DNA of 64,000 nucleotides, taken from the NCBI RefSeq assembly GCF_000948985.2, contig NZ_CP059733.1:5704001-5768000 (forward strand), written 5' to 3'. This DNA comes from Thalassomonas viridans (GTDB lineage Bacteria; Pseudomonadota; Gammaproteobacteria; Enterobacterales; Alteromonadaceae). Shown in pieces: positions 35,934 through 44,735 of this stretch. A program made the position numbers and the translations under genes. Position 1 is the first letter of the stretch, and every line of letters starts with the position of its first letter. The notes beneath the pieces were generated by a model. It did no database searches. It had not been told where the DNA came from and saw only the letters and a program-made list of their open reading frames with translations.

Positions 35934-37694
35934 ATGAAATTTACCCGCACCCTGACCTTAACCCCGGTCGCTGCACTTATTTCTCTAGCCCTGTCCGGCT
36001 GTGTCTCCCAGCACCAGCAGGCAGCAGCACCAACAACGGCCGGCAAGGCAGCCAATGACCAGGTGGTTGAGTTTTATGGCACCAAAACCCCTTTTGCCTC
36101 ACAGTCCGTATATTTCCTGCTCACCGACAGATTTGTCGACGGCGACAGCAGCAACAACCAGGAAACCCAGGGGGGCGAATACCCCACCTTTAACCGTCCC
36201 CTCAAGGGGCCTGACGGACAGGAAGCCAATGTCGGCTATATGGGGGGCGATTTCCAGGGGGTACTGAATAATGCCGATTACATCCGGGACATGGGCTTTA
36301 CTTCGGTATGGCTGACCCCGATTTTCGATAACCCGGACCAGGCCTACAGCGGCGGCGAAGAAGTCGTCTACGGCTCCTATTATAAGGACGGCGGCAAAAC
36401 CGGCTATCACGGTTACTGGCCAAATAACTTCTACCATGTCGACGAACACCTGCCGTCAAAAGACCTGACCTTCGCCGACTTTACCCGCAAGTTAAAGCAG
36501 GATCACGACCTGAACTTTATTCTGGACGTAGTAACCAACCACGGCTCCCCCGCCTACGGCATGCCGGAGCAGCAGGAAAAATTCGGCGTGATTTATGACG
36601 AAAACTGGCAGGTGGTTGCCGACCACCAGAACATACACCCGGAAAAGCTGGATCCCAACAATCCCATGCATGCCTTTTTCAACACCCATACCGGGCTGGC
36701 CCAGCTCTCGGATGTCAATGAAAACAGCGAAGCGGCACTTGATTACTTCGAAGGCGCCTACCTGAAATGGATAGCCCAGGGGGTCCATGCCCTGCGCGTA
36801 GATACCATCAAGGAAATGCCCCACCATTTCTGGAAAAAGTTTTTCGACCGTATCCGTAAAAAATACCCGGATATCTTTATCTTTGGCGAAAGCTACTCCT
36901 ACGAAGCCGAATTTATCGCCGAGCATACCCGTGAAGAAAACGGCGGCGTCAGCGTACTGGACTTCCCCGGCCGCAAAGCCATCAGCGAGCTTTTCCAGGA
37001 GCCGGGCAGCGACTTCAAGGATCTTATCTGGTATCTGCACCTGGACGACGGTGTTTACCAGAACCCGTATGACCTGATGACCTTTTACGACAACCACGAT
37101 ATGGAACGCATGAACGCCAGCGACATGGGCTTTGTCGATGCCAATAACTGGCTGTTCACCTCTCGCGGCATCCCGGTGATCTACTACGGCTCCGAAGTCA
37201 ACTTTATGACCGGCAAGCCGGAACACCAGGGCAACCGCAACTATCTCGGTCAGGAGAAGATAGAAGAGGCTAAAACCCATATTATCCACAATGAGCTGAC
37301 CCGTATCGCCCAGTTAAGGAAAAACACGGTCGCCCTGCAACGGGGATTACAACATAACCTTGACTTTAGCGGCCAGACGGCCAGCTTCTACCGGGTCTAC
37401 CAGGATCAGGAGCGCAGCCAGACCGCGCTGGTATTGCTGAACAAGGGAGACAGTCCCGCCAGCTTTACCGTGACGGAAAAACTCAGCCAGGGCACCTGGA
37501 CAGATGCCTTTAGCGGCGAGCAATATGTCGTAAATGCCGGGCAAACCGAGATCAAAACCCAGGTCAAGGCACACGGCGTTAAAGTGTTATTAAATAACGG
37601 CCGGGTTGAAAACCCCGAGCTGATCACCGCCCTGATGGCCCAGCAGCAGAAGCTTAATCCTGAGCAGATGCTGGCGTCACAAGCGGCGAACTAA
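35934..37694 (+). CDS. GH13 lipoprotein, CGTase-like alpha-glucanotransferase or amylase
   Basis: A 586-residue family 13 enzyme anchored as a lipoprotein: the signal peptide ends in the lipobox LSGC with Cys 23. The barrel carries LDVVTNH, LRVDTIKEMP (nucleophile Asp 290), FGESYS (acid/base Glu 319) and FYDNHDMERM (Asp 389). This is the arrangement of cyclodextrin glucanotransferases and acarviosyl transferases rather than plain amylases. A beta-sandwich follows the barrel, and the C-terminal 60 residues are Gln-rich. It is divergent from the secreted GH31 gene, shares the operator at 35769 and ends in a strong terminator. In the acarbose cluster, GH13 enzymes of this kind act outside the cell on the pseudo-oligosaccharide and starch; a comparable role here is inferred. 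Confidence 0.88.
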   Translation: MKFTRTLTLTPVAALISLALSGCVSQHQQAAAPTTAGKAANDQVVEFYGTKTPFASQSVYFLLTDRFVDGDSSNNQETQGGEYPTFNRPLKGPDGQEANVGYMGGDFQGVLNNADYIRDMGFTSVWLTPIFDNPDQAYSGGEEVVYGSYYKDGGKTGYHGYWPNNFYHVDEHLPSKDLTFADFTRKLKQDHDLNFILDVVTNHGSPAYGMPEQQEKFGVIYDENWQVVADHQNIHPEKLDPNNPMHAFFNTHTGLAQLSDVNENSEAALDYFEGAYLKWIAQGVHALRVDTIKEMPHHFWKKFFDRIRKKYPDIFIFGESYSYEAEFIAEHTREENGGVSVLDFPGRKAISELFQEPGSDFKDLIWYLHLDDGVYQNPYDLMTFYDNHDMERMNASDMGFVDANNWLFTSRGIPVIYYGSEVNFMTGKPEHQGNRNYLGQEKIEEAKTHIIHNELTRIAQLRKNTVALQRGLQHNLDFSGQTASFYRVYQDQERSQTALVLLNKGDSPASFTVTEKLSQGTWTDAFSGEQYVVNAGQTEIKTQVKAHGVKVLLNNGRVENPELITALMAQQQKLNPEQMLASQAAN

Positions 37695-37713
37695 AACCGG
37701 CAAACACGCCAAC

Positions 37714-37758
37714 GAAAAAGCCGCCGGGTCAATTTTCCTGACCAGGCGGCTTTTTTTA
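37714..37758. terminator. Bidirectional terminator between GH13 and the PfkB kinase
   Basis: AAAAAGCCGCC-GGTCA, loop, TGACC-A-GGCGGCTTTTTTT. A long GC stem is flanked by A runs on the left and T runs on the right, so it can stop both convergent transcripts. Confidence 0.9.
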
Positions 37759-37770
37759 TTATGTTGTGAT

Positions 37771-38652
37771 TTATGCCGGGACTTTCAAAGTATCTTGGGT
37801 TAATTGCTCATGGTAGAGCTTATCGGAATTAATGCACATGGCCGCCACCCGGGAGCCGTTTTCCATCGCCAGCTGCACATCCTCCCCCTGCAGGTAGGTC
37901 GTTAAAAAACCGCTGAAATAGGCATCGCCAGCGCCATTGCTGTCCACCAGTTCATAGCCGGGAATGATATCCTGCCGGTACCAGTTGCCCCCGGCATCAA
38001 GCGCGGTGGAGCCGCCTTTACCATGGGTGCATACCACCAGCTGCTTGCCCAGGGCAATCTGCTGGCGCATAAAGTTTTCGTAATCGGGCAGGTTATCGCT
38101 GGCGACAAAGATCACGTCCGCGGCATCGATAAATTCCTGGTGATAGGGATTCTCACCGTCATAATCGTGAAGATCTATCCATAGGGGCTTGCGGTATTTC
38201 TTCGCCAGGGCCAGGGTCGGCCGGGTATAGTCGAGGATACCGACGGCGGCGATATCGGTTTTAGCCATCACCCGCTCGATTTCCGTCATATCATAATTTT
38301 TATCATCCGACGGCGGCTGGGTATAAATAGAAATCCGCTCTCCGTGCGGCGACATAATATTGGTATGCTGCTCCGTCGGCACAGGCACGGTTTCCACCAA
38401 AAGTTCAATGTTCTTATGCTGCAATCCGGCGATAATCTCCCGCCCCGGCTCATCATCCCCCAAACAGGTATGCAAACACACCTGATGGCCAAGACGGGAA
38501 AGGTTGAGGGCTTTACCCGCCCCGGTGCCGCCGACGGCGAAATACTGGGATTTTGCCCATACCGTTTGCGGCTCAGCCGTCAGCGGCTGGTGTAAATGAA
38601 TAATGCTGTCGATTGAGGTTCCGCCGATAATAAATACATGCGCTTGCGTCAT
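37771..38652 (-). CDS. PfkB/ribokinase-family carbohydrate kinase
   Basis: A 293-residue sugar kinase of the PfkB family. Visible are the N-terminal GGTSIDSIIHL, the substrate-loop glycines FAVGGTGAGKALNLSRLG, and the C-terminal catalytic signature VDSNGAGDAYFSGFL with the base Asp. The ATG at 38652 follows AAGGAG; the longer frame would add 42 residues without a start signal. It has its own promoter region with an operator copy (38724) and sits next to the cyclitol operon. In acarbose producers, AcbK, an acarbose 7-kinase giving self-protection, is a PfkB enzyme; the same job is a plausible inference here. The alternative is an ordinary sugar kinase for starch breakdown. Confidence 0.85.
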   Translation of the reverse strand: MTQAHVFIIGGTSIDSIIHLHQPLTAEPQTVWAKSQYFAVGGTGAGKALNLSRLGHQVCLHTCLGDDEPGREIIAGLQHKNIELLVETVPVPTEQHTNIMSPHGERISIYTQPPSDDKNYDMTEIERVMAKTDIAAVGILDYTRPTLALAKKYRKPLWIDLHDYDGENPYHQEFIDAADVIFVASDNLPDYENFMRQQIALGKQLVVCTHGKGGSTALDAGGNWYRQDIIPGYELVDSNGAGDAYFSGFLTTYLQGEDVQLAMENGSRVAAMCINSDKLYHEQLTQDTLKVPA

Positions 38653-38723
38653 AACCTTAGCTCCTTTTGAGTTAAAAACCTTTCCCGTTAAATTACTTGA
38701 TAAGGTTAAAAAAACAATCGTCC

Positions 38724-38737
38724 TACATACGTATTCA
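38724..38737. promoter_or_regulatory. Shared palindromic operator, copy 2
   Basis: TACATACGTATTCA, 72 bases upstream of the PfkB kinase ATG. It differs from the TGCATACGTATTCA of the other copies at one position only. Confidence 0.75.
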
Positions 38738-38762
38738 AACAAGGAAAAACAAAAGCAAAAAC

Positions 38763-38799
38763 AAAGCCCTGAAAGCAAAAAACTTGCTCGCAGGGCTTT
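38763..38799 (-). terminator. Terminator of the cyclitol operon
   Basis: On the minus strand AAAGCCCTG pairs with CAGGGCTTT, with an inner AGCAA/TTGCT stem, followed by GTTTTTG. It lies 40 bases after the cytoplasmic GH31 stop. Confidence 0.85.
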
Positions 38800-38836
38800 A
38801 CCTTTTTCGCCTTTACCGGCAACAGGAAAACGGGAT

Positions 38837-41320
38837 CTACAGCTGGCGTTCCAGAGTCAGTACCAAAGGAGAGCCGTCAAAAACAAACTCTACCGACAGC
38901 TGCCCGGATGCTTCCTGATAATGGCAATTCAAGATCTTTTCTCCCAGGCATACCCGGCGGATGTCTCCGGCGTTATGTATAACCAGGGTCAGGGCTTTGT
39001 CCTGCGTTAACGGAGCCCCCGCCGATAACTCGACACTGAACAGGATCCGGTTTTCGCTGATGCCGGCATTAAAGTCCAGCAGCCGGTATTGCCCCTGCTG
39101 GTAACCCAGGCTTAAACCGTCATCCTGATACAGCTGGAATCCGGACTGGTTGACGGCGGCATCAAACCAGTAATGGATAAACAGCTCATCCCCGCTGTAT
39201 TCCCGGGTATTTTGCATATCGGGGGCATGGGGAATAATGGCTCCCCCTCTCACCAGTACCGGGATCTGCTGCTCGTTAACCGGAATTGTCTGGCTGCCGC
39301 CGGTATAGAGAGTATCGCTGAAATAATCGAACCAGTTCCCCTCCGGCAGGCAATAATCCAGCCCGGACACGCCCGGAGCAGTCACCGGCATCACCAGCAA
39401 GCTTGGCCCCCAGAAATAAGCCTTGGTATCCAGTAAATAATCGTCCGAAAGGCAACTGTCCGCAAACTTGACCTCATCCACTGCTGCAAAGAACACCGGC
39501 CGCATAAACGGCATACCCCGGCTATGATTTTCATAGGCCAAAGTATAGTTATAGGGCAGCAGACGGTAGCGCCAGCTTAAAGCGGCTTTTACCTTTTCCG
39601 CCACCTGCTCGCCATGGAAAACCGGCTCGGGCACAACGCTGTCGTGGGCGTGGGGCCGGTAAACAGGTTGGAAAGCGCCGTATTGCAGCCAGCGCACATA
39701 AAGCTCGACATCAAAATGGTCGGTTTCGATAAAACCGCCGAGATCCGAATGGGTATAGGCCAGCCCCAACAGCCCCATTTGCAGCGACAATTCCACCTGG
39801 GCCTTTAACGAGCCCCAGGTACGGCCGACATCACCGGTCCAGGGCAACATGCCGTAACGCTGGCTGCCGGCAAATCCCGAACGCATCATGATAAAGGGCC
39901 GCCGATCCTTGTTATTCTGACTAAGCCCCTGATAAAGCAACCTGGCCCATTGATGGCCGTAAACATTATGCACCTCATCGGCAACGGCAATCTGGTTAGC
40001 AGCGCTGATCATATGGCAGGCATGCCCGGGATGGGCTTCCGGCTCACCAAGATCCCCCCAGAAACCGGCAATGCCCCAATCCAGCTGCTTTTGGTAAAAA
40101 GGCCAGAACCAGTTTTGCCCGGCTTCGGAGAACACATCCACCAGGGAGCCGTTACCGAAAAAGAAATCAAAGGTTACCGGTTCGCCATCCTTATCCCGGG
40201 CAAAGGCATGGGCTGCCGCCCCCGGCTGCCAGTTATCGCAGCTGGTTAACACATAGGGCTCGCTGATCAGTATGGTATTTATCCCCAATTCGGCAAAATC
40301 CGCCACCATTTGCTCGCCGGTGGCGAAAGTATCCCTGTCCCAGTCCAGGTTGCCCATATGCCCCTGTACATCGGCGCCGAACCAGAACAAATCGAAAATA
40401 ATCGCATCCAGGGGCATCTGCTGACGCCTGTATTCCGCCACCACTTCCCGGCCCTGGGCTTCGCTGCGGTAGCCGAAACGCGAGGCGATATTGCCAAAGG
40501 CCCAGACAGGCGGCAGGGGCTGGCGGCCGGTCGCCAGGGTATAACGTTCGCACAGGGCGGGATAATTATCCGCCAGGCTCACCAGGTAGGCGCTGCGCCC
40601 CCCGCAGGCATGAAATTGCAGCACATCCTGCTCGCTGGCCGCCAAATCCAGCTCTCCCCGGGCGCTATTGTCAAACATCAGGATATATTTGCCGCTGGAC
40701 ATCAAACCGGGCAGGCCGAAGTTCATCTGCTCTACCCTGTCTTCATAGCCAAAATGGGTCTGGTTATAAAGCGCCAGTTTATGGCCCCGCCGGTCCATGC
40801 CTAACACCCTTTGCCCGCCGGCAAAAAGTTTTTCTTCGGGTTTTAGTTTAAAGCGAAAACCGGGAGATTTTTCCGCGGATGCCGCCGGGGACGGTATAAG
40901 CGGATTGCTTGCCCCGAAAACACTTTCGAAATATCCGGCTTCCTCCTCCAGCAGGGTTTTCCCCCGGTAGACAAACACCAGTCTGACCGGCTGTTTTTGA
41001 ATGATCACTGAGCTGTTATCACAGCTAAATACCAGCTCTGCGTTCCGGTCGCTAACCCGGGGGGCCAGGGAAGTCAGTTCACAATCCAGCAAGTCCTGCT
41101 CCGCCAACAGGTAACCCGGCAATTGCTTTTGCCCGTTAAGGCGGTAATGCACGTAAATATTGTCGCGGCCGACAAATTCAAGCGAAATCTCTCCCCGGTC
41201 CGTAAGCAGCACAAGCTGCCTGCCCGACAGCCTGAATGCCTGCATAACAGCACCGCCCCCAGGACTTATATTCCGGCAAGAGCCCCCCGTTTCAATCAAG
41301 TTATCCGTATTCTTATTCAC
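38837..41320 (-). CDS. Cytoplasmic GH31 alpha-glucosidase or glucosyltransferase, last gene of the cyclitol operon
   Basis: A paralogue of the secreted GH31 enzyme at 33192-35675, without a signal peptide, so cytoplasmic. The barrel keeps LDAIIFDLFWFG, the nucleophile region GFWGDLGEPEAHP and the acid/base region WTGDVGRTW. I chose the GTG at 41320 because AGGAG lies at a normal distance; the ORF can be extended to an ATG at 41353, and MQAFRLSG further in is another candidate. It is the last gene of the 13-gene operon, 130 bases after the cyclase gene, and is followed by a terminator. A cytoplasmic copy in this operon could trim or extend the alpha-glucan part of the product or recycle imported chains; both are inference. 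Confidence 0.88.
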   Translation of the reverse strand: MNKNTDNLIETGGSCRNISPGGGAVMQAFRLSGRQLVLLTDRGEISLEFVGRDNIYVHYRLNGQKQLPGYLLAEQDLLDCELTSLAPRVSDRNAELVFSCDNSSVIIQKQPVRLVFVYRGKTLLEEEAGYFESVFGASNPLIPSPAASAEKSPGFRFKLKPEEKLFAGGQRVLGMDRRGHKLALYNQTHFGYEDRVEQMNFGLPGLMSSGKYILMFDNSARGELDLAASEQDVLQFHACGGRSAYLVSLADNYPALCERYTLATGRQPLPPVWAFGNIASRFGYRSEAQGREVVAEYRRQQMPLDAIIFDLFWFGADVQGHMGNLDWDRDTFATGEQMVADFAELGINTILISEPYVLTSCDNWQPGAAAHAFARDKDGEPVTFDFFFGNGSLVDVFSEAGQNWFWPFYQKQLDWGIAGFWGDLGEPEAHPGHACHMISAANQIAVADEVHNVYGHQWARLLYQGLSQNNKDRRPFIMMRSGFAGSQRYGMLPWTGDVGRTWGSLKAQVELSLQMGLLGLAYTHSDLGGFIETDHFDVELYVRWLQYGAFQPVYRPHAHDSVVPEPVFHGEQVAEKVKAALSWRYRLLPYNYTLAYENHSRGMPFMRPVFFAAVDEVKFADSCLSDDYLLDTKAYFWGPSLLVMPVTAPGVSGLDYCLPEGNWFDYFSDTLYTGGSQTIPVNEQQIPVLVRGGAIIPHAPDMQNTREYSGDELFIHYWFDAAVNQSGFQLYQDDGLSLGYQQGQYRLLDFNAGISENRILFSVELSAGAPLTQDKALTLVIHNAGDIRRVCLGEKILNCHYQEASGQLSVEFVFDGSPLVLTLERQL

Positions 41321-41450
41321 TAGTACTTCTCCTGGCAGACACAGGCAGGACATAGCGCTACCTGTATCTTTACCGCTAATTTTCCATTATCCAGTGCGGG
41401 CAGGAACCGGCAGCAGCAGGCCGGCTCACGCCTTAATCTTCAGGCAGGCA

Positions 41451-42692
41451 TTAAGCCAGCTTCAACACCTCAGCCGGATTATTTTCCCCGGACTGCAAAG
41501 CTTGCCGACTGCTGCTTTGGCGGGACTCAGCATCAACTCCTGCTAGAAACTGCTCAAGAAAAGTCACCGCCCGGGTCAATAATTCCGGCGGCAACTGATC
41601 GGCGGCTTTAATAAAACAGCCTTCGCCGATATTGGTAGGCAAAACCAGGTTAACGGCATTTCGGTGCAGGCTGACTTCTTCGATGGAGGCCAGTAAGTTT
41701 TCCAGAGTACAGCAATTTTTATCGTAAACGGGCAACCCGGTTTTCACCAGCAGCGCCAGGGCGCGCAGGCATAAGTCCTCCGGCATATGCCCCATCAAAT
41801 GGGACAGGCAGCAGGATAGCGCCATATCCATGGCCACGGCTTCGCCGTGCAGATGTTTATGATCGGAATGGGTTTCAAAACGCATGCTGAAGGTATGGCC
41901 GAAATCCACCAGGCGTTCGAGTTCGATTTCCAGTAGATTCGGCTGCAGCTCTTCGATCATACGCAACATGGCCAGCACGAAAATATCGTAATCCATATCC
42001 CGGATATCCCGGTTTTCCCCCTCGGCATAAAAGGCCTCTATCCGGGTGAAGATGCCGGCATCGCACACCAGCCCCATCTTGATCACTTCCGCCATACCGC
42101 ACCTGAGCTCCCGCGCCGGCAGGGTATCGAGAAAGTTCTTGTCGTTGACTGTGGCATAGGCCGGATAGTAAGTGCCGAGCATATTTTTTGACTGCTGGAA
42201 GTTAATACCGGTTTTGACCCCAACCGCCACGTCCACCTGCCCCACCAAGGTCGTGGGGATCTTGATAAAGCGGGTGCCGCGCCGGTACATGGAAGCGGCA
42301 AAGCCCACCATATCCAGGATGATGCCGCCGCCGATAGCAACGAAACAGCCGTCCCGGTCCAGACCGAATGCCTTGGCCTCCGCCGAGATTGCCAGCACGC
42401 TGTCCATGGTTTTATTCAATTCCGTCGACGGGGTCACGCTCAGCCGGTATTGCCCCGGAGCTAAATGGCGCTGCATATAGGCGGAAATTTTTTCCCCGTA
42501 GAGCTCATAAACGGTCGGACTGATAACAAACAGGGTTTTCTTATTGCCAAGCAACTGTTTTAACACTAAATCATCCGGTTCAAAAATACCTGCCTGGTTG
42601 ACAATACTGTAACCGAAATCCGCCAGGGCACTGACCGTGAGTTCGCTTTTTTTCGCCCGGGTTCCGCCGGCAACGATTTGAATATGAGACAT
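41451..42692 (-). CDS. Sedoheptulose-7-phosphate cyclase (2-epi-5-epi-valiolone synthase type)
   Basis: A 413-residue member of the dehydroquinate-synthase fold whose sequence belongs to the sugar-phosphate cyclases making C7 cyclitols from sedoheptulose 7-phosphate (as AcbC and ValA). Diagnostic segments are GGGIILDMVGFAASMYRRGT (121-140), IPTTLVGQVDVAVGVKTGIN (145-164), where dehydroquinate synthase has VGGKTG, KNMLGTYYP, and AEVIKMGL. The zinc ligands are Glu 202, His 266 (DFGHTFS) and His 282 (HGEAVAMDM). The exact product (2-epi-5-epi-valiolone, 2-epi-valiolone or desmethyl-4-deoxygadusol) cannot be fixed by eye. It lies in an operon with kinase, nucleotidyltransferase, glycosyltransferase and aminotransferase genes, which fits a C7N-aminocyclitol pathway rather than a gadusol one. 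Confidence 0.85.
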   Translation of the reverse strand: MSHIQIVAGGTRAKKSELTVSALADFGYSIVNQAGIFEPDDLVLKQLLGNKKTLFVISPTVYELYGEKISAYMQRHLAPGQYRLSVTPSTELNKTMDSVLAISAEAKAFGLDRDGCFVAIGGGIILDMVGFAASMYRRGTRFIKIPTTLVGQVDVAVGVKTGINFQQSKNMLGTYYPAYATVNDKNFLDTLPARELRCGMAEVIKMGLVCDAGIFTRIEAFYAEGENRDIRDMDYDIFVLAMLRMIEELQPNLLEIELERLVDFGHTFSMRFETHSDHKHLHGEAVAMDMALSCCLSHLMGHMPEDLCLRALALLVKTGLPVYDKNCCTLENLLASIEEVSLHRNAVNLVLPTNIGEGCFIKAADQLPPELLTRAVTFLEQFLAGVDAESRQSSSRQALQSGENNPAEVLKLA

Positions 42693-42752
42693 TATCTTTC
42701 CTTACTGCTATCTGCTTTGTCTGAACTGCTTTTACATAATGTTGGCTAACGG

Positions 42753-43454
42753 CTAACCGGCATAGTTAACCTGGCCGTTGCGGTAAACCCCGATCTCGGT
42801 ATCTTCGGGCGCCACTTCGCTGGAGCGGAACCTGAGGTTGATGGATACCCGGTCCCGGTCGGAAAAGTTATGGTTAACCTTATGGAATAACAGGCAATCC
42901 CCTATCACCAGATCCCCGGCTTTAGGCGCCAGCAACAACTGCCCCGACAAAGGATCGTGGGGATTGCCCACAGGCAAACGCCCCTGCAAATGGCTGCCGG
43001 GTACATAATGCAGCGCGCCGCTTTCCTCGGTGACATCAAAAGGATAGATTAAAAAGTTATACATTTTCCCCGCTGCCACCTGCTCGAAATGCACGTCCTG
43101 ATGCCAGGGGATGGCCTGGCCTTCACCGGCTTTATTGTGCTGTACCAGAGTTTGCTTCAGCTTGCTGCCTTCCGGAAAAAGGCCGTCCAGTATCGCCCGG
43201 ATCAGCACATTGCCCGACAAGGTATTTAAGGTGGGAAAATCCGCCAGCTGGTCGACGAAGCAATAGCTGGTGGACTGGTATTTCTTAAAGAAATGTTCGG
43301 CGCCCTTGCGCTCCACCATCTTGGATTCATCCTGAAGCAGCTGGCTAAGTTCCGACTGGATTGCGCTCAGCTGTTCTCCCTTAAAAAATGAAGGTATGTG
43401 CAGGACACCGTTGGTTAACAGGCCTTCTTTATCAAAGATGTAATTTACACTCAT
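42753..43454 (-). CDS. Phytanoyl-CoA dioxygenase (PhyH) family oxygenase
   Basis: A 233-residue Fe(II)/2-oxoglutarate-dependent oxygenase. The facial triad is His 118 and Asp 120 (IPWHQDVHFE) and His 191 (LLFHKVNHNFS), and Arg 202 in DRDRVSINLRF is placed to bind 2-oxoglutarate. ALHYVPGSHLQG is the usual PhyH stretch. It lies between the cyclase and the GH4-type gene in the cyclitol operon, 3 bases after the latter. A hydroxylation of the cyclitol or pseudosugar is the natural inference; in validamycin the 2-oxoglutarate enzyme VldW does such a step. The substrate is unproven. Confidence 0.85.
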   Translation of the reverse strand: MSVNYIFDKEGLLTNGVLHIPSFFKGEQLSAIQSELSQLLQDESKMVERKGAEHFFKKYQSTSYCFVDQLADFPTLNTLSGNVLIRAILDGLFPEGSKLKQTLVQHNKAGEGQAIPWHQDVHFEQVAAGKMYNFLIYPFDVTEESGALHYVPGSHLQGRLPVGNPHDPLSGQLLLAPKAGDLVIGDCLLFHKVNHNFSDRDRVSINLRFRSSEVAPEDTEIGVYRNGQVNYAG

Positions 43455-43457
43455 GGG

Positions 43458-44735
43458 TTATTCCTTTACGGCAGTGGGATTTGAAAAAATGGCTTTGATG
43501 GTTTCGTCTTCGGCGCTCAAGTCGTCGAAATAAGCCAGCACCTTGTGCAGATCCTGGATCATGGGGTTATTCAGGCAAGCGCCGATTATCAGCTTACGGT
43601 CGCGGTGTAAGATACCCTGCAACAACTGGTTTTCAGACAGCTTCATCACCTTGATCAGGGCATATTCCTGGCTGTGCAGCAGCTGCGGCGGCAGTGCCTG
43701 CGGCTCGATAAAGTCGAACTCTCCCGAGCAGCTGCCTTCCATCACGCAAGGGGCGTCTCCGGGAATAAAAGCTTCTTTGGCGGGAATATTGGCGATAACC
43801 GGGCTGTTGTCCTGTCCCAATAGATTGGCGAACAAAGGACTTACCACCAGATTAAACCAGTCGCAGTTGCGCTGCTTAAGCACGGAAAAATAAGCGCCAA
43901 GCTCTCTTTCTCCCCGGCTAAGCAAGTCATCCATCTGCTGCTCGAACGCCAGCAGGTGTGCGGCCCTGTTAGTGGCTGCCTGCTGCTCTTTTACCAGCTT
44001 CTCCCGTTCAAAAACAAAACGCCAGGAGACATTGAGCAGGTTGTTAAAATAGCGGTTGCAACCGGGCTTGAACGCCAGCTCTGTCTCCAGCACCTTAGGC
44101 AACAACTCCTGTCCCTGATGTTTCACCGAATGCACCACGCCGAAGTGGTTCAGGCCGAAATAAGCCATGTCCAGTTCAGGCGCAGGTATCGCCAGCGCCC
44201 GGGCGATAGCCACCTTCATCACCTCGGGATAGTCACAGATACCGATTGCCGGTAACTGGTAGTGCTGCACCATATACTGGGTCAGGATAGAACAGGGGTT
44301 GGTAAAGTTAACCAGCTTATAGGGACCCGACTTTTTGCGGATCACCTGCAAATAGGGAGTCATGCCTTCAATGGCGCGAATGGCGTTGCTCACCCCGACT
44401 ATGCCTATGGTTTCATCGGCGGCTAAATCGTGGGCCAGGGCAATTTTTTCATCGCGATCCCGGCTCGACATGCCGCCAAAACGGATTTGGTTGAAAATAA
44501 AACCGTAACTGCTGTCCAGGCAGGTTTCGATATCCTGGCTGATATCCACAGGACAAGCTCCCGCCAGCAGGTCGTTGCCCAGTTCGGCGATAAGCTCAAG
44601 CCGCTCCCGGTTGCGCCCGAACAGAGTAATGCGGGAAAAACCTGCCGCCACTCCCTGAGACTTCAAAGACTCCAGCAGCAGCAAGGTATAATAGCTGCTG
44701 CCGCCAAGAATAAATAATCCGCGTTTAGGCATCAT
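43458..44735 (-). CDS. GH4-family NAD-dependent glycosidase-like enzyme
   Basis: A 425-residue protein of glycoside hydrolase family 4, whose members use NAD+ and a divalent metal to oxidise C3, eliminate across C1-C2 and re-reduce. The Rossmann motif ILGGSSYYTLLLLESL, the NFTNPCS segment (Asn 146-Pro 147), the metal ligands Cys 167 (GICDYPEV) and His 197 (GLNHFG), and ADETIGIVG are visible. The usual QET/GPGG box reads DETIGIVG, so substrate binding differs from 6-phospho-glucosidases. I chose the ATG at 44735 with GGAGG upstream. It overlaps the ROK gene by 11 bases. In this operon, oxidation/elimination chemistry on a cyclitol phosphate would be useful, but this is inference. Confidence 0.82.
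   Translation of the reverse strand: MMPKRGLFILGGSSYYTLLLLESLKSQGVAAGFSRITLFGRNRERLELIAELGNDLLAGACPVDISQDIETCLDSSYGFIFNQIRFGGMSSRDRDEKIALAHDLAADETIGIVGVSNAIRAIEGMTPYLQVIRKKSGPYKLVNFTNPCSILTQYMVQHYQLPAIGICDYPEVMKVAIARALAIPAPELDMAYFGLNHFGVVHSVKHQGQELLPKVLETELAFKPGCNRYFNNLLNVSWRFVFEREKLVKEQQAATNRAAHLLAFEQQMDDLLSRGERELGAYFSVLKQRNCDWFNLVVSPLFANLLGQDNSPVIANIPAKEAFIPGDAPCVMEGSCSGEFDFIEPQALPPQLLHSQEYALIKVMKLSENQLLQGILHRDRKLIIGACLNNPMIQDLHKVLAYFDDLSAEDETIKAIFSNPTAVKE

Noticed and set aside
41451..42692. Annotating the cyclase as 3-dehydroquinate synthase AroB
   Set aside because: The VGVKTGIN signature, greater length (413) and operon context fit sedoheptulose-7-phosphate cyclases; AroB has VGGKTG and usually sits with aroK and dam.
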